A program made the translations under genes and the position numbers. This document shows, one piece after another, positions 57,424 to 64,000 of a stretch of 64,000 nt of DNA. The notes beneath the pieces were generated by a model. That model was given only the letters and a program-made list of their open reading frames with translations. It did no database searches and had not been told where the DNA came from. Position 1 is the stretch's first letter; each line of letters opens with the position of its first letter. Source of the DNA: Nicotiana tabacum (taxonomy: Eukaryota; Streptophyta; Magnoliopsida; Solanales; Solanaceae); NCBI RefSeq assembly GCF_000715075.1, contig NC_134087.1, positions 159,327,436 to 159,391,435 on the forward strand, given 5' to 3'.

Positions 57424-57944
57424 TGTTTCACTCAAAAAATATTGGAACATTTTTGAATAAATCAATTAAAAAAAAATGAAGGGGTAAATCTTAGTCAACC
57501 ACAATAAACTCCAGATCAATAAACTAATTGGAAAAGTAATACATAAGATGAGATAGAGGTAATCAATCTTATTGAAACTTTCCGTTATGGCTCCCATTAA
57601 GGTGGAGACTATTTTACATATTTTCTTGAAGAATGCTTCGTTCTTCTTTTCGTTATCAAGATTACGGAAGAGAGAACTAGGGAGAGAGAAAGAAGTAAAA
57701 AAAAAAAAAACCTTTTACCGAAGGTTTTCTCCTACTATATATAGTCATGGGACCTTTGCTATGTACTTGGTCTGACGCTCTTTCACACTATGTCTGCCTT
57801 GATCGTTCCCTGAACGTTATTTCTTCTGACTCGACGGTATCGTGAGCGCGGGATATGGAAAAGACCGTATCGTTTTTCGCTACCTTGCCGTTTGGACGGG
57901 ATGTTGGTCAGCTTGACCGCAGTGGTCAGATTTTGACCAATACA
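57424..57944 (-). repeat. 5' LTR of element D (521 bp)
   Basis: The minus strand begins TGTATTGGTC and ends GTGAAACA. Contains a ctatatatag box at 57735-57744, placed to start transcription leftwards into D. The plus-strand frame 57572-57775 is incidental. Confidence 0.9.
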
Positions 57945-57949
57945 ATCCT
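57945..57949 (+). repeat. Target site duplication of element D, right copy
   Basis: ATCCT after the ACA end of the LTR; equals 47361-47365. Confidence 0.85.
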
Positions 57950-58500
57950 GAATCAAGCAACTGGTAGCTTTATGCTTAGCTCAAATTTTCCTTATGAATT
58001 TAGCTTGACATCCTTAAATCTATTACGACCTAGAAAAATATGTACGGGAAATAAATATTACCGTTTATTTTATGGGGGTCCGACTTTATTTTTTGTGACA
58101 GCCTTTATGCTATATATATTTTAAGGACCCAAATTAGCAATTATACTTCAGTAACAAAATAAGTTGGAATCGGCTATCACCAACATTTACCACTACAAGT
58201 GAAATTGTGTGTATGATCAAGTTTGTAAGTCTGACATCAAATACGCATATTAGGCTTAGAGCCTTTGGACTAATCGTTCTTTGCTTAATCACTCAATCAG
58301 AATCAGCCAGCCATGAGCCAACGAGCGTAAAAGAGTAGTTGTGTGGGGTTCACATGGTGTGGTGTGGGGTCCCACAAAATGCATCCCTGGAGCCCACCTA
58401 AACCCACCACTCTCTATCTCTCTATATTTCTCATTTTACCATTTTTTTCATATTCCATTTCCAGTATACACCTCATCCACCTATACACACACACATACTA
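57950..58500 (+). promoter_or_regulatory. Upstream region of the NOI-like gene
   Basis: Gene-free, unique-looking DNA. The last 180 bp hold gtgggg repeats (58340-58372), a CT-rich stretch and CA repeats. Element D ends 660 bp before the start codon. Confidence 0.45.
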
Positions 58501-58501
58501 T

Positions 58502-58507
58502 TATATA
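58502..58507 (+). promoter_or_regulatory. Probable TATA box of the NOI-like gene
   Basis: TATATA in actattatatactc, about 100 bp before the ATG, followed by the pyrimidine-rich leader ttctctctcctcttaacttt. The spacing fits a short 5' UTR of about 70 nt. Confidence 0.5.
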
Positions 58508-58606
58508 CTCTTTCTCATAAATTCTCTCTCCTCTTAACTTTCTCTCTCTTGCTGTACAGCACCAGTCATATTCTCTGAAGAACACTTGTGACTTATTCCC
58601 GGATTC

Positions 58607-61600
58607 ATGTCGGTATGTGTACAATCCAGCCTTAAATTTGGGTTTTTGTCCATATAATATTTCTTTTTTTGTTTTTGGTTACTCGATTTTATTTACCTTT
58701 TCCGAATTACCTCATGAGTTAATTAGCTCTCTCATGTTATATGTTTTTTCAGTTTCTGAATTTTGATTGATCGCTTTGTTCTTATGAAATTTACTTTGAA
58801 TTAGATCGTCAAAAAAAAAAAGTATTTTGTTGTTGTATTTTGACTGCTCCTGAGGTACTTTACCAGTGTTTATTAGGGTGAACTTTAATTGATATCATAA
58901 TTGTTACTACCAATGCTGGTGTGAGATACCAGGTACTTGGTGGAATAGTCGAGATGCACACTAGATGCTTAGACGCCACTGTCATTAAAAAGAAAAGTTG
59001 TTACTAGAGGCCTCCGTTAGTCTCTTTATAAAATTCATCATTTGATAATTATTTTTCTTTTCACTTAATCTATTTTCAAATGAAGAGTTGGTAGAGTTGG
59101 TAGTATGGTCTGATTAACCTCGTAAGTTATATTCTATAGATTGTGCCACTCCATGTTTTTCCTTGTTGGGTCGCCGAAATTTGGTAAAGTATACACTTAG
59201 TCCACTATGTTTAATTGCATATGAAGTTGGAATTGATGTGTTCTATTGCTGAGAGCAGAAAAGGGAATTCGATGTAGGATTTTTATGGATGCATTTGGTA
59301 GGTGAACTGTGATGTGTCCTTATAACTGTACGGTCTTTTGCGATTAATATGGAGATTCTATTGATTAATTCGACTTGGTAACTCTTTGTTGTTTGGCTTG
59401 CATAATTTAGCACTGGTAGTGCCGTGTGTAGATTTCTAACTCCTAGTTAATGCAATAAGTTCTACGACATGCTTCTTATATTTAGTGCATAAATCCTCTA
59501 TGCCGATGCATTTCTTGATGGTAAAATATATGTCTCCCCAGTTGGAGTTAATTTGAGATGTCTAAGAAGTTTATGGATCATATGAATATTATGGCGTTTC
59601 AGGCTTAGAACTCGTTGAAGGTATCAAGGCCCTTTTACAGAGATTGAGGTCATAGTGGTTTAAGAACTTCTTAACAGAGGATGACTATGATGCCAGTTTC
59701 CAAATATTTGGCTGTTACCCTTCATCTATTTATGTGAAATAAATGCGGGGAGGCGGTAGGTGAAGGAAAATTTGAGAAGAGACAATGGATTATGAGAGAG
59801 TGACTTTAGCTACTGATTGGCCCCTAAAGATCTAAACCTGTTACTTGGGATTTCACAAATGTATATTGTTCCAATCACTGAGCGAGCCCCATGATCAGAT
59901 CCTTATCGTATATCAAAGAATAATCCTTTTATCACGTACCTCGATTTATGCAACTCAGATGTTCTGGATCAGCTTTGATATGAACTGCAGTTCATGCAAG
60001 AAAATAGAATGGGAAATCTAGTGGTGTCTTTTTGTTTGGTTGCATAATGGGATTTGTAGGAAGACATGGAGAATTTGACCATGCTTAGATTACTTAGTTG
60101 AACTTGTAGAATGAAATTTTTAGGGAACTAGCTCCTTTTAAGCGCATAAGATCACGTGCTTTCCATCAAATAAGGTTTTAAAGAAGTAAATAAGAAGGAT
60201 CAAAAAAAATTCCGAATAATCTTACTTCAGGAACTCCAATGCGCATGCTTAACAATATACATATATCAATATATCAGGGAGTATTCTCATGCTTGTCCAA
60301 TTATTTTGTGTTTTCTTGTTTCACTTTTTATGTCTAACCATCAGCAGGAGAAGGGTCAACCATTGCCTAAGTTTGGTGAGTGGGATGTCAATGACCCAGC
60401 TTCAGCAGAGGGATTCACGGTGATCTTCAACAAGGCCCGAAATGAGAAAAAAACAGGTGGCAATCCAGAATCACCTTCAAAGGCTGATTCCAATACAAAG
60501 CAAGCTGCAGACCCGTTCAAACCTCAAGCTGTAAGTTGATCTTATAACTCAATGTGAACGTTTTTACCACTATGATCTTCTTTTTCCTCCTCTCTCTTAT
60601 TTTATTTTATGTATTCCTAACCAAATATCTTCACACAATTAAAACTGAGATAATTTGGCTGTTATAGCATACATCTTCATATAAAGAGTTTTTGCGTATA
60701 AAACATAAGATTTTTATTATCAAAGAGGTGAAATATCATAGCCGCTCCATCATCCCCCACCCCTCCCCACCCCAACCGAAGAAAAAATAAAGAATAAAGG
60801 AGAAGAAAGAATGGCCGGAGTGTTATCCAATGTCCAAGCTTAAGCCGCTTTTAGGCTATCTTTAGTAGCATCTGGCTATGATACTATGGTCCTGATTTGG
60901 AGTGTTCTTCATGAAACATTTTTCAAAATAAATTGTCAATTACATTGTAATCAAGTAGTCAATATTACTTGAAAGATCAATGAAAGAGTTTGATCGCGAA
61001 TGAGCTGAATTAGGAGAAAATTGAGAGATTAAACTTCATATAAATGATCCAAAATATTTTGAGTGTATGTATAGGGTCAATAGGATAGTCGCATACTTCA
61101 TATAGGGTGGAGGAACTGCATTGTTGCCCAAGCATAATCCATCAAAGCTGGCTAACCTTCATACAAAGCGCCTAGTCAAATTTATAAAAACCTCAATGGA
61201 GTTGAGGGTCTAAAGTCTAAACCGGGACGATCAACGATAAAATAAGCTTAAGCCAATGTAGGGACTCGACTCGGAAATCGTTCTAGGTTTAGGTAGTGAA
61301 CTTCTCCAGCAAGAAATTCACTAGTTTGCATGAACGCCCCATGGCATGTTATTTTGTTAACTGAGAAATCGTTGTTTTCTAGCTTCGAAACTCGGATAAT
61401 GGGCCACAGAACATTTTCTCTTATGTGTTTAACTTTAGTTTATGTAAAATGTTCTATAAATAATAATTGGTGATATAAAATATTCCTAAATAGATTAATC
61501 CATTTTTGTAAATATTTCTTATGATTTCTTATGAAATATTTCATATTTTAATATATTTGAAAACTTTATTTATGATATTTAAAGCTATATACAATTTTAT

Positions 61601-62764
61601 GGCGCCTGTTTCCCGTCTCTGCTCATAGGTAAAACTCTTGCTCCTAATAAAATAGTCTTCATAAACACCACTGTGTTGGCTCCTTAAATTTTTGTAAGTG
61701 GGGAGAGAATAAAAATTTGTCCTGTTAGCCGAAGCATAAAATTCGTAATTTACTTATTGCATACTTTCGTCTAACTAAGTTGAATAGAAAATTAATTAGA
61801 AAAACTTTGTTTCTAAGTTGGCCATGGGTTTTTCTGGATGTGAGCATCTATAACAAGTGAAGGACTGTACATGGGATCTTATACCCTGGTGCTGAAAACG
61901 GGTCTTTTTACTCCTTTTGTTTTGACTTCTCTTGAATGGAACTTTCTAGTTTAAGGTTGGAGTTAATTGTCAGGTAAGTTTGGTGTTTTAGCTTGTACTT
62001 GGGACAAATAACTAGAGAATTTGAAGAATTCCACCCGGTAGTAACTTCCATTTGGGTGGTTTTTTTTTTTTTGGGGGGGGGGAGGAAGTGATATTACCCC
62101 TTTAATCCCAACATGTTCGGTTCTTTTCGACTTTGATAATTTCTTTTTTGATAAGTAATCAAAGATTTTCCTCTCTACCTGCACAAGGTAGGGGTAAGAT
62201 CTGCTTACACACTACCCTTCCAGACTCCACTTATGGCATGTGGGATTTCACTGGGTTTGTTGTTGTTGTTGTTATTGTAAGTAATCAAAGATTTTATAAA
62301 TGCTTGAGCCAGTGCGACAAAAACATGACTACAAATTGTGCAAATCCCCTATTCTGTTGAAGGTATTGGAAAAAAGGAGAAAGGTAGACACAATTTTATT
62401 TTAGAATATACTACCTTTTTATTTTCCGTCGTATCTTTCTCCTGACATGCTGCATGGTGGCGAAAGTTGGGAAGACTTGGTTACCTGTTCTCAAACTTAG
62501 TCTTGGAATATCGGGGCCAATTTATTGTTGCTGTTGTTATTTTTGTTTGTTCTCTCTTTGAAATTTATCTTTGTGGCTAGTTATGACTGGATCTTAATGT
62601 TAGATTGACTTACCCAACAACTGGGCTGTGATGTTTGAACTGACACTAACATTTCTCTGGTGAACCTCTGAAACATTCCTGTTATCTTTCAGAATTTCAC
62701 TTTAATTTTTATTTTGCAGAAAAAATGGTTTTGCTGCATGCAAAGCCCCCATGCAGAATCCTGA
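58607..62764 (+). CDS. NOI-domain protein of the RIN4 family, 78 residues, three coding exons
   Basis: Coding exons: 58607-58612 (ATG TCG), 60345-60530 and 62720-62764. Introns start GTATGT and GTAAGT and end CAG; both lie between codons (phase 0). The product reads MSQEKGQPLPKFGEWD, then GFTVIFNKARNEKKTGG, a Lys/Ser/Asp-rich linker, and the tail KKWFCCMQSPHAES. LPKFGEW matches the NOI core that in RIN4 is cut by the bacterial protease AvrRpt2, and the Cys pair near the end is a probable palmitoylation site for plasma membrane attachment. Short NOI proteins of 70-80 residues are a known plant group, thought to act in immunity or membrane trafficking. The C-terminal exon is only 14 codons, but motif order and phases agree, so I am confident. 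Without exons 1 and 3 the open frame 60306-60539 looks like an isolated fragment. The second host gene of this window. Confidence 0.92.
58613..60344 (+). other. Intron 1 of the NOI-like gene
   Basis: 1732 bp, AT-rich, GTATGTG to TCAG. The acceptor is tandem (CAGCAG, 60342-60347), allowing loss of one Gln codon. No transposon was recognised inside. Confidence 0.75.
60531..62719 (+). other. Intron 2 of the NOI-like gene
   Basis: 2189 bp from GTAAGT to TTGCAG. Contains a TS SINE at 62170-62278, and a T13/G9-like homopolymer run near 62059-62082. The small frames 61963-62184 and 62133-62360 fall in the intron and are not genes. Confidence 0.78.
62153..62295 (+). mobile_element. 5'-truncated TS-family SINE with a 17-bp target duplication
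   Basis: The body 62170-62278 contains ctacctgcacaaggtagggg, tgtgggatttcactgggttt and a (TTG)n tail, the 3' half of the Solanaceae TS SINE. It is flanked by perfect copies of aagtaatcaaagatttt (62153-62169 and 62279-62295). The tRNA-like 5' part is missing. Confidence 0.85.
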
Positions 62765-64000
62765 CAAGGTTATCTATCTGCCCGCGTCGAATATTGAATT
62801 CATATTCATAACAAACTCCAGAACTCCCTTTGTGTTGGCGCTGGAGACAGAGGAATTGCTCAAGTCACTTTTTGTCTTGTAAACTTGTGATAGTGGGGAG
62901 AATATGAAAAACGACATGTTTGATGTACCTATGTGATGTATTTGTATTTTACATTTAGCAGACAAGTTTTCGATTGCTTTCATATACGTGTGGTTAGCAC
63001 ATCTCAACTATTATTATTCTGATAATTTCATCACAATCATATCTTGTTTGCATAGGTTTTTCTGGTGCCAAGCTTACCAACTTATTGCGTATTCACGACC
63101 AACTTGCATTATGCAGCCATTTGGAGTTGTATGTGTAAAATTGGTGTATCTGGCAGCTATATAATTGTCGACATCTGTTAAACTACCAAATAACAGGCTT
63201 ATAGAAAACATTTAACAACCTAAGGATCTGTAGGTTTGGAGTAAGATTAGAAACCGTACGCATGTTGTTATGGCACTACTCCAGGACTTCATGCAAGATA
63301 ACTTCTCCAGCCACTGATTTCTTCGTATAGTCAGATGCAGCCTACACATGCTAAAAGCCTAGTATTTAAGTGGAAGGATAGAGGGGGTTGAGTATGTTAT
63401 CTATCGAATTTTGAACCAGGCGCCAGCTAGGGAATTTCTCGAATATCAACAAAAAAAATAAGAAAGAATATAAATAATCAAGTGCAAGAATAAGGAAAAC
63501 AAAATGCAGAATTTACAGAACTACTGCCAATTAGTTCCCTTAGAGAATTTGAAACAACATTCTATTTACTTGATGGGAAATTGCCACTGCAAATATATGA
63601 TTGCTGATTACAAAATTTGATTTATCAAATTCAGCAATCGACCATGTCATGGCCTTTAAAGGAATTGCAAGCAAAGAGATTAGGAAAACCTCACTAAATC
63701 CTGAAAGAATGTACTGAAATAACATAATTTATGAATAAAACATCTGTGATTCTAGTTTCTGTGGGATCTGCCTTCAGAAAAAGGCACAAAAAGTTAATAC
63801 TTCTAAAGTTTACAAGGTTTGGCAGAAGCATATCATCATTCCTGTGCCAAAAGCTAAACTCTGGACTGCCCCAGCTTTCTTTCAAACAAATTCTTGAGGA
63901 GGAATACTTGGAGAAAACTAACACAAATAAGAGCTGAAGACTCGAACAGAGCTTTGTAGACGGCTCTTTTGCTCATTCCTTCATTCACTGCATTAGTAGG
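62765..64000 (+). other. 3' flank of the NOI-like gene, no further gene recognised
   Basis: The 3' UTR of the NOI-like gene probably occupies the first 200-300 bp (tgatgtatttgtattttaca near 62935 is a possible polyadenylation zone). The rest is AT-rich. Frames near 63540-63937 occur on both strands in the same place and have no domain I know; the start of a neighbouring gene cannot be excluded. Confidence 0.45.

Larger units (their letters stand above)
47366..57944 (-). mobile_element. Element D: 10.6 kb non-autonomous LTR element with an antisense accessory gene
   Basis: 521-bp direct LTRs at both ends with an ATCCT target duplication. Orientation comes from the PBS, which lies at 57405-57422 and reads on the minus strand, so the right LTR is the 5' LTR; a purine-rich PPT lies next to the left LTR. 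No gag or pol of its own was found. The interior has a plus-strand (antisense) accessory gene, a tandem array and insertions or captured pieces of Athila, Del-type LTRs and a short hAT/SINE-like repeat. Confidence 0.85.

Noticed and set aside
63540..63937. Possible end of another gene near the right edge
   Set aside because: Plus and minus frames of 61-76 codons overlap and neither has a known motif or clear splice sites; left as undetermined.

Overview
This window is plant nuclear DNA, almost certainly from Solanaceae and plausibly Nicotiana. The evidence is giant Ogre/Tat-type Ty3/gypsy elements, Del/Tekay-type LTR pieces with the repeated Solanaceae cgcagaagcg-type motif, a TS-family SINE with a TTG tail, and two intron-containing plant genes. 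There are no prokaryotic features.

Layout. 1-10523 is the right part of an Ogre-like element (A) that has lost nearly all of gag-pol. It keeps leader sequence, an intron-like piece, a long 3' untranslated region packed with tandem repeats, a polypurine tract and a 2.7 kb LTR. 10524-11040 is an unclassified LTR-like fragment. 11041-14488 plus 36318-37464 are the two halves of a Tat-type gypsy element (C, minus strand). Element B (14489-36312, plus strand) is a complete 21.8 kb Ogre-like element inserted into the gag of C. B has 4.5-4.7 kb LTRs, a perfect 5-bp target duplication (CTCAT), a PBS, gag, protease, a G-patch-like segment, an intron, RT, two RNase H domains, integrase, a repeat-rich 3' UTR and a PPT. 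Its coding region carries several stops and frameshifts.

37465-47365 holds a pentatricopeptide repeat gene (homologue of Arabidopsis At5g55840), whose N-terminus appears to lie in a small upstream exon, then gene-free DNA with LTR scraps in both orientations. 47366-57944 is a 10.6 kb element (D, read on the minus strand) bounded by 521-bp LTRs with an ATCCT target duplication. It carries an antisense accessory gene, a ~90-bp tandem array and other transposon debris, including two Athila pol halves joined in inverted orientation. 58607-62764 is a three-exon NOI/RIN4-like gene encoding 78 residues, with a 6-nt first coding exon and a TS SINE in its second intron.

The observation I rate highest is a structured RNA-like motif of about 65 nt, present four times in B (two in the leader, two in the 3' UTR) and three times in the visible part of A. 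It is a hairpin whose stem sequences differ between copies while pairing is kept, including compensatory changes, around a fixed TGATT internal segment. The LTR ends carry a second conserved set of hairpins. These look like selected RNA structures of the Ogre lineage. All similarity and pairing statements here were made by eye.
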